Notes: a model not told the origin generated them from the sequence alone. Shown: positions 33,011 to 44,995, numbered from the stretch's first letter. The stretch is DNA of 64,000 nucleotides from Zoroaster sp. YZ-2022 (GCA_029582265.1 JAQQFT010000023.1:3683071-3747070), one strand, 5' to 3'. Translations and numbers: made by a program.

Positions 33011-33310
33011 AATTGATGTGTTTTCCTGAATGAGGTGAACCTAAGCTTTCATTTCGATAGAAATCTGTCGGCCTCCCATGAAAACTTTAAAGTTATACCC
33101 GAACCTAGAAATGGTTTAATGGTTTTGTTTTCTTCACACTATATACTGCAGTATTGTTTTCACTGAGATCGCCAGCAACTTGACAATATTTTACGGAGGG
33201 CTAAGTGTCCATGGAGGCCGTTTAATGGATGAAGGAATTGTCCAAATTCAAAACTCAATAAATGGTTGGTTTGTTTGTTTTCTTCACACTGTATACTGCA
33301 GAAACCCCAT
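32900..33310. repeat. ~220-bp tandem repeat, about two units (copy C)
   Basis: Units start at about 32,905 and 33,130 with a third start near 33,283, each with CACTGTATA or CACTATATA and CAACTTGA. Orthologous to the repeats at 5,330 and 14,580. Confidence 0.6.
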
Positions 33311-35004
33311 CCTTGTTATCAAGTAAAATGCCATCATAAAAATGTTTTTCGTGTGAGAATTAACTGGGATGACTCGTACAGTTTGAATTCAATTGAAGTC
33401 ACTTAGAAGTTATCATCATTACGAACAAATCAATTGTCCCGAGGATCGAGGGAGAGCTATATAGAAGACTGTGTTTGATAGCGGTTCGTGTATGATAGCG
33501 GTTCGTGTAGCTCCCTCGTGCGGCGTGCGGCGTGCGGCGACGGATCGTGTATATCAAAAACATACCAACACACAATCTTGACCCAAGACGAGGGAGAGCA
33601 GTATCCCAAACGACCCAAGCAAAACCTTGTTTCAAGTTATTTACTTTCGAGCGGTCTTTCATGTCAGCATCCGACCATGCCGCCATACGACCTCCGCCAA
33701 AACCCTGTTTAATTTTTTCGAACAATAACTTTTACTGCGCCCACACACTTAGCATTTTGTGTATACTGCTCCCTCATCAGGTATTACAAATCTATCGTCG
33801 TTACGAAATAATATTATGCACCCCAGATACCAATATAGCATAAAACAATTAATTACTCATAAGTTGCCATGGGGTAAACAAATTAAATATACATAAACTC
33901 CCAAAGCCCCCGCCCACACCCCGACTGGAACTAATTTAAAATCCTTTTAACTACCAGTGAATAAGTGGCCATCCGCACAACTTGAATTTTTTTTTGGATA
34001 AACAACTTACTTTTTATCATGAGCTTATACAACCCACTGCCACAAAACCATAACTGGGTCAGCTGTGAATACCAGTGAGAAACTGCCGCCCTCTGTTGGC
34101 CAATACTACTGGGTTTTAAACCGACAAAACCGACAAATGTCAAAAATTTTGTTTTAATTATTTACTATATTGGGGCGTTAATTTTTTCTTCCGATTGGGG
34201 GTATGGATTAGCACCCATTTTTTATAATACAAATATTAGTTTGAATTTTTGAATGTTTTAAATAAAATAAACGTGATTTTTTTGTTACAATGCATTGGGG
34301 TATATACACACGAATACTCTTTTCGAGAAAACATTAGACCTAAAAAGATTCAATAGGCTCATTGGGGGTGTTTGTATAGTGGAAAAATACAAAGAACAAA
34401 CTCATTATCTGTGTGTCTAGTATAGTTTTAGAGGGCGACAATTATTGGGGTGACATTGCCACCGCCGGGATCGCCGCCCATGGATGGGTGTATTTCTATT
34501 TTCATATTGGTCATAATATATAGAAGGCATTAACATTTCACTACCAAATATGTGAACTGCTTCATCGAAATAAGGAATGTCCCCCAAATTTCACATTTTG
34601 AGATATGAATATCAACTTAAAGAGAATTTAATGGGCCTTCTGATGATACCAAACATCATTTTTTGGTTCATTTCATTCCTGTGTTAGGATGTGATAAATT
34701 GATAATGTAATAATGCAGTCATAATGTTTTGTTAACTTTGGAAGTCAATTACACGGAAACATGTGTTGGGACATTCCTCATTTCGATGGGTGGTATAAAG
34801 AAACACAGTCATAACACCCTGTATCCGGCTTTATTCTTTCCATATTAAAAGCAAAACACATAGCAAGACAGCATGAGTTAAAACAAATTTACCTTCTATT
34901 TGGGCTCATCGTGCGTGCCCCGGCCACGGTATGTCAAATACCGCTGCGGCTGGTACATTCCAAGATCTTTTGAAGTCGTTATATCACGGGTGACCCTTTA
35001 GCCA
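33311..35004. other. Duplicated host segment E2, interrupted by element 1
   Basis: Collinear with 14,990-16,700. It runs directly into the left terminal repeat of element 1 at 35,005 and resumes after its right end at 55,199. No gene is evident. Confidence 0.65.
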
Positions 35005-35190
35005 AGTAGTATGTTAGATGGTGTTCTAGGTTAACTACTAAAATGATTTTAAAAATCATTTTTTTAAAGGGAATTTAACGTCATTAAATCTTTTAATGAC
35101 GTCATTATAAAACCGCGGTTACCGCCGGTTTTAAAAAAGCGTTAAAAAGTGAAGAAAAATTTTAAATATTATCTTGTTTAATAAAGATGA
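35005..35190. repeat. Left terminal inverted repeat of element 1
   Basis: Matches the reverse complement of 54,985-55,198 with indels. It includes an AAAATGATTTTAAAAATCATTTT hairpin region, two copies of the palindromic ATGACGTCAT-like motif and GGTTACCGCCGGTTTT. Homology runs up to the polB start codon at 35,187. Confidence 0.8.
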
Positions 35191-38100
35191 CAACAAAATA
35201 TTTATCGAAATGGACATTACCAGAATTGAAAGAGTTTGCGCGAGAACACATTGTCGAATAATTCTTGTGCAAAACAACAAGAATGAAGTAGATAAACGCA
35301 GTTATTACAACGCGGTGAAAAATATTTAAACGACAAAAACAAAACCATTATATAAATTAAATTTAGCTGAATTGAGAGAGCGTATAGCGGTTGAAAATAT
35401 TGAGCTACCACAACGCGGCGCGGGAGCAAGAGCGCAGTTGATAAAAAGACATATCAACGCTATTAAAGGTTTCACGGACGAGAAACAGAGTTGAGATTTA
35501 AGTGGCAGATATTTACGCGAACGAACAATGGTGGTTCCGCTGAATCATATAAAGAAAAAAGATTTAAATATATTTTGGCTAGCGGTAAAAAAAAGATTAT
35601 TACCAAGTTGGGTAAGGACTTGCGAGAATTTCGCATACAAGTTTATGATATTTATACGCGTTAAATTACGTAAAGAAAACCTAAACGGCACGATCGATTT
35701 TACCGAACCAAATTTTCATAATAATAGACAAATTGTTTTATTGAATTAGATGATATCGAAAAATATACTCGATACTGTTTTCTGCAAATTCAAGGCTTTA
35801 GAAAAATACACGAGAGCGTAGTGGGTGGAAATAGATCGTATCGTAGAAATGAATATCACAATCGCGAGATATCAACCTTTGAGAGGCGGTAGTTATATCG
35901 AGCTATGCGACCATAAAAATAAAAGCGTGCATTAACGTACAAAACAAAGACGACGATTGTTTGCGATGGGCGTTGCGCAGCGCTCTTCCCCCGTGAAAAT
36001 TATCCAGAAAGAACGTCCAGCAAGTACCCAACAGAGGACGGTTTAAATTTTGACAATATCGAGGCTACCTACACCAATCAGCCAAATTAAGGAGTAGAAA
36101 ACAAAACAATATAGCGATAAACGTTTTGTCAGAATCAAAACGATACTAGTTTACAAACTCAGCGATCAACCCGCGAAACTAGATCGTATCAATTTACTAT
36201 TAATACACAAAGAAGCTAGAATCTCACTGTTTGGATAAAGATGTGAATAAATTGCTTTACGATCAAACGAGTCAAAGAACGTAAACATTTTTGTTTGAGA
36301 TGTTTACAGGGTTTTTCAGCAAAAGCGTATCTTGAAAATCACGTAAAAAATGTGTAAGGGTAAACGACAGACCGACGACGGTCGTAATGCCGGAAAAGGG
36401 TAAAACGATACGGTTAAATTTATAAATTTTCATAAAAAGATGCGGTTCCATTCGTAATATACGCCGACTTTGAAAGTATTATTACAAATGTTAGATGTAA
36501 ACTTACGAGTACTACGAGACTACAAGAACACGTCGTTTGCGGTTATTCTCGTCGTCGTGCGTTGCGACGGTGAAAGTAGTTCTCCCATTACGTATAGGGA
36601 GAAGATGCGGCTAAACATTTTTAAATCAATTAGAAAAGAAAAACAAAACAATTAACGAGATATTTAAAATCCTAAAAATTACGCATGACTAAAAGAAGAT
36701 GTAGAAGATTACAACTCTGCGAGCGAGTATTGATATGTGAAAGAAGTGTGATGAGTAAGGTAAGAGATCATTGTCACATTACCGGTAAATATCGAGGTGC
36801 GGCGCATAATTATTGTAATTTAAAACTGAGTCTAAAACCGAGTAAAAATTTTATTCCGGTCGTATTTCATAATTTGCGAGGCTACGACTCTCATCTTATT
36901 ATGCAGGCCGTGAGTCAAACGACGGAAATCTAACGTGCATTCCAAACAATATCGAAAAGTACATATCTTTTTTAAACTGGCAACTACGATTTATAGACAG
37001 CGCTCAATTTTATTGGCGTCGTTGATAAACTGTAAAATCAAATGATTCTTTTCAATCAAATCAAACTCGAACCAGATTTAGAAAAAATTAATCTGTTAAA
37101 AAAGGGTATTTATCCTTACGAGTACATGGATAGTTTTAGAAAATTTAAAGAAACGCGTCTTCTTCACAAGAATCTTTTATAGTAGTTTAAACAACCAACA
37201 CATTACTAAAGAACAATACGAGCACGCGAAAACGTTTACAACAGGTTTGATTGTAAAAATTTAGGAGACTATCACGATCTATACGTGCGTACCGATACTT
37301 GCTTATTGGCGGACGTATTTGAAAATTTTCGCGCTACTTGCGTTAAACAATACGGTTTGGATCGGCTAATTATTATACTAGTCCGGGTCTTAGTTGGGAC
37401 GTTTATTGAAACATTCTAAACAAACTTTAGAATTGCTCACGGATATTGACATGCATTTGTTTATTGGAGTGGTATGAGGAGGAACGTGCATGGTGAGTAA
37501 ACGATACGCTAAAAGCAAACAATGTACATTTAGACGATTACGATTCATCGAGACCATCGAGTTACATTACGTACTTGGACGCAAATAATTTATACGGATA
37601 CGCGATGAGTCAACCTTACCGACGGAAGATTTTAAGTGATGACAACTACTCAAATTGATAGACTAGAGAACAAGGATTAAAAAGCGAAACAAAGGATGTA
37701 TTTTAGAAGTTGGATTTAGAATATCCTAAAGAATCATAACACGATTCTCATTAACGCATTTCCACCGCGCCAGAGTCTTTAGTGGGCCGGAAAGAATGGA
37801 TGAGCGACTATCAAAAGAATTTACTAAAAGACAAGCCGGCTCCAAACGTCGTAAAATTAGTTTCCAAATTTGTACGATAAACGCAATTACGTGCTCCATT
37901 ATCGTAATTTACGATTGTATTTACAATTTGACGAACCGTGTTGATGAAATCATATAAGATAAAACACTCAACTCAGAAAACTCACGACGAGCGATTTTGA
38001 AAAGATTTATACAAACCGCAATTCAGTTTTGGAAAACGATGGAAAATGTACGAAAACGCGTCAACGTAAATTTGAGGCGGTTAAACGACGAAAAAGCGGA

Positions 38101-38738
38101 AAATCAAATTCGCGCTCATCGCTAAACCAAATTTCAGAGGCGAGATTTTCGATAACGATCTAGTAGCGATTCACATGCACAAAACAAACTCGTTCAACCG
38201 CCCAGTTTACATAGGAATGAGCATACTAGATTTATCTAAACATTTAATGTATGATTTTACTACAATCGTTTGAAGCTAAAATACAAAGACGAGTGTGAGT
38301 TGGTATACACGGATACGGATAGCTTGTTGTTGGAAATTAAAACTCGTGATGTTTTTAAAGATATGAAAAAGACAACATTTATACGATTTTAGTAATTATA
38401 AACGAGGTTATTTCATTTTCTGAAGAAAAATAAAAAGTGATTGGTAAAATGAAAGACGAGACCGCGGGAACTCTAATCTCGAAATTGTATGTTTAAGACC
38501 AAAATGTACTTGTTGCAGCTATCTCGAGGAGAAAATATAAAAAGCTAAAGGCGTTAAAAACAAGTTTTAATACAGACATTAAACAAAAAACTATAAACAA
38601 GTTTTATCATTGAAAAATACTCTACATCACCCTATGAATTTTAAATAAAATATCGCTATCGCTTTAGACACAAAAAGACACATTTTAGAAGACGGAATAG
38701 AAACCTCACGCTTACGGTCACTATAGCCTCATCGTTTA
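35187..38738 (+). pseudogene. polB: Protein-primed-type DNA polymerase B (element 1)
   Basis: This gene replicates the element and is about 1,180 codons long. The N-terminus (MTTKYLSKW) leads into two SAP-like segments (LPELKEF near 35,215; LAELRERI near 35,365). A Cys/His cluster follows at 36,690-36,840 (VRDHCHITGKYRGAAHN). Exonuclease motifs are YADFES (about 36,458) and LRGYDSHLIMQ (about 36,870-36,905). Polymerase motifs are A (DANNLYGYAMSQP, about 37,577), B (NRPVYIGMSILDLSK, about 38,195-38,241) and C (YTDTDSLL, about 38,304). The end is set by a TAA at 38,736 that overlaps the convergent integrase end. Many frameshifts are present, and motif integrity suggests that part of them are read errors. 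Confidence 0.85.
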
Positions 38739-39765
38739 ACATTAGATTTTCTGTATCTCGAGGAATAATTTGTATCCTCTTTACAAAAACTACGGAGCGG
38801 ACCTCCTTCTAAATAATAAAAATGGGTTGATTATGGCTTCATCGTTTTAGATATTCTATATACTGCTATACTCCAATAGGATCGGTTGTGCGGCGTCTCG
38901 TATCTTTTTCACCTTCACCGGGCGCGTATAAATACCGAACTACGCCTTGCTCGGGATTCTTTTTCGTTCTTTTTTACCTGGCGAGGCTGGATTTTTGCTC
39001 AACACTACGTAATTTAATCGCGTCTTTAGAGTTTTAAATTAATAAGTCTCGTCGTCTCATTATTTAATGCTTTTACGACTAGCGGTAATCTTTTAACCAT
39101 TCTCTTTCTCTTATCAGTCGCTATTTCGCGCGTATTGATGAGAAAATAATTCTTCACTCAAAATATTAAATCATCCCTCATAACCCTGCGCTCTATGATT
39201 ACCAACCTCGCTTCTTTGTATTACAACATTATGTTTTACTCATTAATACATTAACGCTACTCATAAATTCTTTTCCCAGGATCTACTTTTATAATTTTTG
39301 GCCATGAGCGAGCTACGTTTATAAAATTTTCTCAAACGCGTTACCGACTTAAATAGCGGTCTTATCGGTTAACGGTTCCGCTTCTTTATACCTACTAGCT
39401 TCATCTACAATTGTCAACGCGTACTGTACGTACTTTTATTTATAATGTCGTGTGGAAGAAACAATAAATCCGCTTGATGAACCTCATTCGGTTTTCGAGC
39501 GTACTATTTGAACTGGTAGGTCTTGGAAATGTATTTAGGATAGGGTAAATAAATTTGCCACAGCGCTTGCTTTTTTATCCATCGTCTAACTAACTCTTAC
39601 TTTTTTTTTAACTAATTTATTAATCGCATCGAGACCTTTTGCAGTATCCTTTCGGACTATAATAAGCGTTAGATAGCTTTCTCGTTCATTTTAATATTGT
39701 ACAACATATTTTTATTCGTTAGATTATTAGGCGTGGGCGTGGGCATGGGCATGAGTGAGTCTGGT
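38729..39765 (-). pseudogene. Retroviral-type DDE integrase (element 1)
   Basis: This enzyme inserts the element's DNA. On the minus strand an N-terminal region ends in QIYLPYPKYIPRPT (about 39,530), followed by the catalytic core. The first Asp lies in LTIVDEAS (about 39,400-39,420). The second lies in a VDPGKEFM-type block (about 39,270-39,292). The expected Glu block near 39,180-39,195 is scrambled, while element 2 still reads IVERF. A C-terminal segment with APGEGEKDTRRR and TDPI (about 38,880-38,940) follows. It converges tail-to-tail on polB with a few bases of overlap. The exact start is uncertain. Confidence 0.8.
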
Positions 39766-39999
39766 AAAATTCCTTGGTTAACTAACGCCATTTGAGTCGC
39801 ACTGGCTAATGCGACTGTCACGGTAAGTTTTTAACCCGTCTTTTATATTAAGTAAGCTTGCTTAAATTGGCTGGTTCTACGCTTAACTACTTTTTACCAA
39901 TCATGCCTTATGTATAAAACCTATAAAAAACTCCAAAATCGACGCTTTTTGTAAAGCGAATCGGCGATTGTTTTCGGCCTCTATTGGCATTGAAGACAT
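39766..39999 (-). CDS. Small hydrophobic protein upstream of integrase (element 1)
   Basis: The ATG at 39,999 (minus) starts a short frame with a hydrophobic segment (ILEFFIGFIHKA). After frame changes come LTVTVALASATQMALVNQG and a Met/Pro/Thr repeat encoded by GGGCGTGGGCGTGGGCATGG-like DNA near 39,730-39,752. Element 2 has a counterpart at 60,698-60,939 in the same place. Function is unknown. A membrane or entry-complex role would be speculation. Its downstream boundary with integrase is uncertain. Confidence 0.5.
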
Positions 40000-40060
40000 T
40001 ATTTTATAGTTGTAAACATATATTTTTTAAAAAAACTTTTATTCCATTTCAAAAACAATG

Positions 40061-40550
40061 TTAAGAGAACTCGTTGTCGGTGAGTCCTGAAGTGGTTACT
40101 TTTACGATTGCGGGTTTAACGTCGGTTCGTTTTTAAATGTTGGTTCTGGAGGTAGGTTTACCTAAACAATAATATGCGATAACCCCTAATAGCTAAAACC
40201 TAATAGATATAGACAAAATAATAGCTCGTTTTTTCTCCCGTTTATTTAGCTTGATGGTTGTTTTCTTTATCACTCGACGCATCGCCAGGACGTTTTATTT
40301 TTTGCGGGTTTAGCGAGTTGTGTAGTTTTTCTTCTATCTATTAATTCGGCTGGCGAGTCTTTTTTTCCAGCCGCGGACTCTGTTTGGGTTTTTGGTTTAA
40401 TGTTGGTTGGGTTACGGTCAACAGTACAACTATGGACTTCTTTTTCTACAACTTGCGGTTGGCATTCTCCGTCTCGTTGGTTTCATCACTTTCATTATCT
40501 TACGCAAGATTCTTTCTTTTCTTTGTTAAATGTTTTGCCGTTGGTTGCAT
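40061..40550 (-). CDS. Putative Lys/Arg-rich basic protein (element 1)
   Basis: From ATG at 40,550 (minus) the frame gives MQPTAKHLTKKRKNLA followed by an acidic patch, then Lys/Pro/Thr-rich sequence with frame breaks to a TAA near 40,061. Element 2 has a similar basic frame at the same position (62,040-62,450). Strong positive charge in a virus-like element could suit DNA condensation, but I recognise no family and infer this from composition only. Confidence 0.4.
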
Positions 40551-40559
40551 TAGCGAAGC

Positions 40560-41040
40560 CGAGCTGAGCGGAGAACGATCAACATACCACAACGTACTGT
40601 AGTAAATTTTCAACGCTACGGCACGGCACCAAGGTTATGCTGAAATGAAACGATCTTTTTTCAAATCTGAAATTAATTTTACCTTTCATCGTCAATTTGA
40701 AATTTATGACTGATAATACAAATTCTATACGATTTAAACTAAATCCCTAATAGTCAGTAGCGTAGCGTTATAATGGCCCTACCTAAAGACTGAAAGTAAT
40801 ATCACGACCTAATTTGGTTTCGTATTGCGTGTGTAGCGCGTCTCGCTCTTCTTCGTGAGACAAAGCTTCAATATCGTCACTAACTTAGTTTCTTACCGAA
40901 ACTTTTGAATCTCCTCCCACTCACAAACCGATAAAAGACGTATTTTTTGTTTCAACGACGTATCATCGTTAGTATCGCTTGCGTCGTCCGCGAGTGTCGC
41001 CCGTGGATTTTTCGTTTAATAGTTTATGTACTTCTTCCAT
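40560..41040 (-). CDS. Small conserved ORF of unknown function (element 1)
   Basis: ATG at 41,040 (minus) starts MEEVHKLLNEKSTGD. Further on lie DDIEALSHEEERDALHTQYE and KLGRDI. Element 2 has the same start (MEEV, 62,872) and a DIESL...ALHTQ counterpart, so the gene is conserved between the two elements although broken in both. It is acidic with predicted helical stretches. No family is recognised. Confidence 0.5.
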
Positions 41041-41429
41041 TTATTATACGTGTTTATAGAATAATCAGTTAAATTTATAAAAAAATACAGAAACCAATAA
41101 TTAATTTTAGATAACCCATCGACGTTTAAAAGTTCGTTAAGATTAAACATTGTAGTGGATCTTTCCCAATAGTTCATTATCTATAATTTCGTAAATATAC
41201 CTTTTACTTTTTCAGTATTCGTTTAAAACTTGTACTAGGTTTTCTTTTCTTTTTCAGTATTGAGAAGTTAGGGTTAAGAGACCTTATATATAAAATCATT
41301 TGCTCGTTCAGCAGATATATTCGTAAATATAACTTGCACTCGTTCAACATTCATAGTTTATAAACGTAGATTTTATAATATTTATTAAAAACATACAAAA
41401 ACAAAAATCCCATATATGATTCCTATGGG

Positions 41430-42120
41430 TAATTGCTCTTAACCTGTGTGGTGAGTAATTGCTCAACGACCCTGTGAGTAACCTAGTGGTAATTGCTCAA
41501 CGACATGAGTAACCTGGTCAGGGTAATTGCTCAACGACCTGTGGTAGTAACTGGTAGTGGGTACCGCTCAACGACCTGTGACCCGTGACCCATAGTGATG
41601 AATAATTACTCTCAACGACCGCATGGTGTAGTAACCTAGTGGTATTGCTCAACGACCTGTGAGGCCTTAGTGGTAATTGCTCAACGACCCGCCCAGAGTA
41701 ACTCTGGTGGTAATTGCTCAACGACCCGACCTGTAGATAACCTAGTGGTAATTGCTCAACGTGATCTGTGAGTAACCTAGATGGTATTGCTCAACGACCT
41801 GTAGTGAAAACCTAGGTGTAAATTGCTCAACGACCTGCTGAGTAACCTAGTGGGTAATTACGCTCCGCTTTGAACGACCCGTGAGTAACCCCTGGTGATT
41901 CTTCAACGACCTGTGAGTAACCTAGTGGTAATTGATTGCTCCAAAACCCCTGTGAGTAACCTGTGTGTAATTGCTCAACGACCCTGTGAGAGTAACCCTA
42001 GTGGTAATTGCTCAACGGACTGGCCGTGAGTATGATCCCTGGTGGTAATGGTGTTCAACGACCCTGTGAGGTAACCTAGTGGCATTTGCTCAACGACCTG
42101 TGAGTACCCCTAGTGGTAAG
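41430..42120. repeat. Minisatellite inside element 1, ~33-bp unit
   Basis: About twenty degenerate units with core GGTAATTGCTCAACGACCTG and spacer TGAGTAACCTAGT. It lies between the small ORF at 40,560-41,040 and the 3' end of the ATPase gene. Element 2 carries a related array at the same place (63,040-63,300), so the array is a resident feature of the element family. Confidence 0.9.
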
Positions 42121-42133
42121 TTACTAACCACCC

Positions 42134-42835
42134 TTAGTCACGTATTTCATAACCGGTAGAGCTGATCCGTTTTTAAAATCAACTTAAAAGATGTTTAACT
42201 CGTTTTAATTTTTTCGCGCGCCTGCTCTCGTAACTCGGCCGTCGGTATAACATCATTTTCTCGAAGACAATTCTCGAACGAGTCTCTATATTTACAATAA
42301 AACAAACACAATTCCATTTGAGTTTCTCAAAATCTTTCAATACGCCTCTATATATTTTTGTGAAAGAACCCAACAGCTGTGTTTAACGTGTCTACCGCTA
42401 AACGCCTAATTATTGTGTAATCATTTTTATTGTTCATCGTAATGTTTTTTTATAATGCAACCTATTTTATTAGCGCTGCAATCGTCACGATAATAAACAA
42501 CGTTTCCTCTCCGTTTTGAAGCATTATCCGCTATAAATTTGTATAGCCTCGGTTTAACGATATGTCGTTTAAATCGTTAACGTACGTTATCGTCTTTAGA
42601 ACCCATTTTTATTTTTGTACGTATCGTTATCGAAGATGGTGGGGCATAATATAACGATAAATATTTTAAAATGTTTAAAATCATTCTTTTCATCAATGAA
42701 ATTTAAAACAACAGTGGTTTTCATATCCCGTTTGTCCCGCAAATTAACGCGGCGTTATTGGATATTTAGGCAATATTTTTTTTTTAATATTAGCATTTAA
42801 TAATCATTGACAGAGTTCAAAACGCGAGTTCTTAT
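42134..42835 (-). pseudogene. FtsK/HerA-type genome packaging ATPase (element 1)
   Basis: This P-loop ATPase would drive DNA into capsids. On the minus strand, CGTNGI and KTTVVLNFIDE (about 42,690-42,740, one frame shift apart) form the Walker A region. RGNVVYYRDDCSA (about 42,475-42,510) occupies the Walker B position, where element 2 reads LFIIDDC. Further on are FSGRHVKHS (about 42,385-42,412), VLSQKY and a C-terminal KRVKHLL segment. The in-frame stop is TAA at 42,134, judged by alignment with element 2. It lies just downstream of the capsid-like gene on the same strand. Several frameshifts are present. Confidence 0.8.
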
Positions 42836-42844
42836 CGTTTATGT

Positions 42845-44163
42845 CTAGTTAGCGCGTCCACTGATAATAAAAGTATACATGTTTAGGACTTCGCCCGCCA
42901 TTTTCCGCTTTCTTTTTCAATTTGAATAGTAATTCCTTCCGGATAAGTTTGTACTCCTCTTCCGCTTCCGTGTAATTTATTTGTCGGTACTAGTTCTTAA
43001 ATCTCAAAAATAAACCGTACGATTTTCAGTAAACACCCCAAGTTTGACTGGTTTGATAAATTTAGAGCTTAACGACTTGTATAAGGGCGTGTTGCTTGTT
43101 GGAATCGCGCTGCGAAATATTTTGAAATCTCTTCCAATGTTGATACCTTTGCATTCCGTGCGCGTGAGTTGATTGGGAAACGCTTCTTCGATCGGCTGAT
43201 CAGCGAAACTTTGTTTATTTTCGGAGTTATAAAACTTGTTGCTTTTTGTACGTTGAGGTCTCCTAAGCCATAAAAAACAATATTCCTTTCATACTTTTTG
43301 CCTGGGGTATTTAAATTTATATTCCACATCGTATTTTTTTGTTGTACCGGAGTCACGCTCGTCCTCGTAGTACGCGATCAAACGTATGTACTGTCAACCG
43401 AGGAGGTTATATTGATTTTAATTGTTCTAGCGAGTTCCGGCATATGAACGACCTCAAATTCTAACCTAGAAATCTCCGCTTATGATATATTTCAGTCGTC
43501 TGTCGCCTGGTGCTTTTAATCACGCCAGAAAATTTATGAAACACGAGTTCGTAAGAGATCGAATCGATATCCGGATGCTGACCGACTAATATAAGGTTGA
43601 TGAATCGGTCAACAAATTCAAGGAAAATCCAGCGGAATGTAATACCTATTTTTTACGTCCGCGATAGTTTTATCTTTTCCTCCGTTGCCTGTCGGGACGC
43701 TTTGTCATCAAGCTAGCGTTCATCTTCTAATTTAGTCACGTTTGCACTCTGATTCCTTGATAAGCTAAATTTTTCGTTGATCTTTGGTTAACCATTCATC
43801 CTTGTAACAAATTGAACTTACATCCGCGTCAGTTCAATGAAAATATTTTCATTTCCTTCCATTTTAATAATTATATAGTTTTACGATGGCTCTACAAATG
43901 GTTTTTGCACCAACGTTCTATATTTTCATCGTCTGAGCATAACGAGTTCTGTGTTGAAAGCTAATCGCGATGTATTTGGAACAGATGACAGTCGTTACAC
44001 TCAAATTTGGAAAAACGAACCGTCAACAATTGATTTTCGGTAATGGTACCGGATTGTTTTGTAATGACGACTTTTTGACGTATACCTTTTAATACACCCC
44101 GGGGTTCTCTTATTCTTCTGTATGGATCCAACTTACATTATCTCCGTACGTATTATTAGCCAT
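42845..44163 (-). pseudogene. Major capsid-like protein of Polinton/adintovirus type (element 1)
   Basis: The frame starts MANNTYGDNVSW at 44,163 (minus) and ends at TAG 42,845, about 440 codons. Visible blocks in order are a GGKDKTIADVKNRYYIPLDF segment (about 43,620-43,690), LEFEVVHMPELARTIKI (about 43,420-43,470), TMWNINLNTPGK (about 43,300-43,335), EEISKYFAA (about 43,105-43,130), LHGSGRG (about 42,954-42,974) and EGITIQIEKE (about 42,915-42,945). I recognise these as the pattern of a capsid-like protein common in invertebrate Polintons. A double jelly-roll fold is inferred from family membership. It is followed on the same strand by the packaging ATPase. Confidence 0.7.
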
Positions 44164-44228
44164 ATACCTCGGCGCTTAGTAGCCAATAATAATTGTTATC
44201 TTTTTAAATATAAATGGTGTCTATAGCG

Positions 44229-44645
44229 ATGATGGTTGGGCGCGGCAGGTAGAATCAACGCGTTGGCGTTTACCGGATCAAATTCTTTATTTAGTCAAGG
44301 TGGCCACGAAGAACAAAACGACCAGCGATTTAGAAGGATAGAACAACTCATGAAAGCTAGAGATGCACATTTCCGAAAGAGCGTTTAAAATCCATCTAGA
44401 TTATTTAAACGAAGAAATACAAAAGAAATCGAGCGCGAAGAGAGACGTTCAATAACATGCGCCCGACGAAGCGATGAATGAATATTACAACGATTACGAA
44501 CGAACGAATAAATTTACCGCAAGATTTACGGCTACGAACCGCAAACTACAGAAGATTTTTACGTTGAGAGCGTTTGAGAGCGGTTAAAACGCGATAAATA
44601 TTATTTTATAATACTAGGAATGAGTATTGTGGGTTACGAGTTATA
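44229..44645 (+). CDS. Coiled-coil accessory protein of Polinton type (element 1)
   Basis: A frame from ATG 44,229 gives, with shifts, RINALAFTGSNSLFSQ, a long charged helix (RFRRIEQLMKARDAHF and DYLNEEIQKKSSAKRD) and a short hydrophobic end (ILGMSIVGYEL) before TAA 44,643. Small proteins with a GSN-type start, a charged helical middle and a hydrophobic C-terminus recur in Polintons. Function is unknown. It is divergently placed from the capsid-like gene, with 65 bp between start codons, a likely shared promoter region. Confidence 0.5.
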
Positions 44646-44677
44646 AATATATTTAAAAGGATAAAAAGTCATTGTAA

Positions 44678-44995
44678 ATGGCAACAACGGGAGGAAAAAT
44701 ACGATTATATGGAGGGATCCATCAAGTATCAATCGACCCAAAGAGGAAGCGTGAATATATGGATGATGAAACGAGCTTGGGTGATATTGATACAAGTTTT
44801 GAAAGATTAAAAGATTAGAACTTCAAAAGAAAAGAAAGAGAAAGAAAGATATGGATATGAAGGGTATTTTTCTCAAAAAAACTAGATTTGGTAGATCTCA
44901 TAGTAGAATGATTTTTATGATTCGCGTAAAAGAGTAAAACCAAATACGATAGATTATAATGATTTTTATCATACACCAAAATGAAAAGGACAAAA
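44678..44995 (+). CDS. Unrecognised basic ORF, start of the PX-like gene or separate
   Basis: MATTGGKIRLYGGIHQVS runs clean from 44,678 for 47 codons (stop at 44,816), and the Lys/Arg-rich KRKERER stretch continues after it. It may be a separate short gene or the N-terminus of the following region. No family is recognised. Confidence 0.4.

Noticed and set aside
41430..42120. CRISPR-like regular repeat array
   Set aside because: Units are adjacent degenerate copies with no unique spacers, no Cas genes and a eukaryotic setting. It is a minisatellite inside the Polinton.
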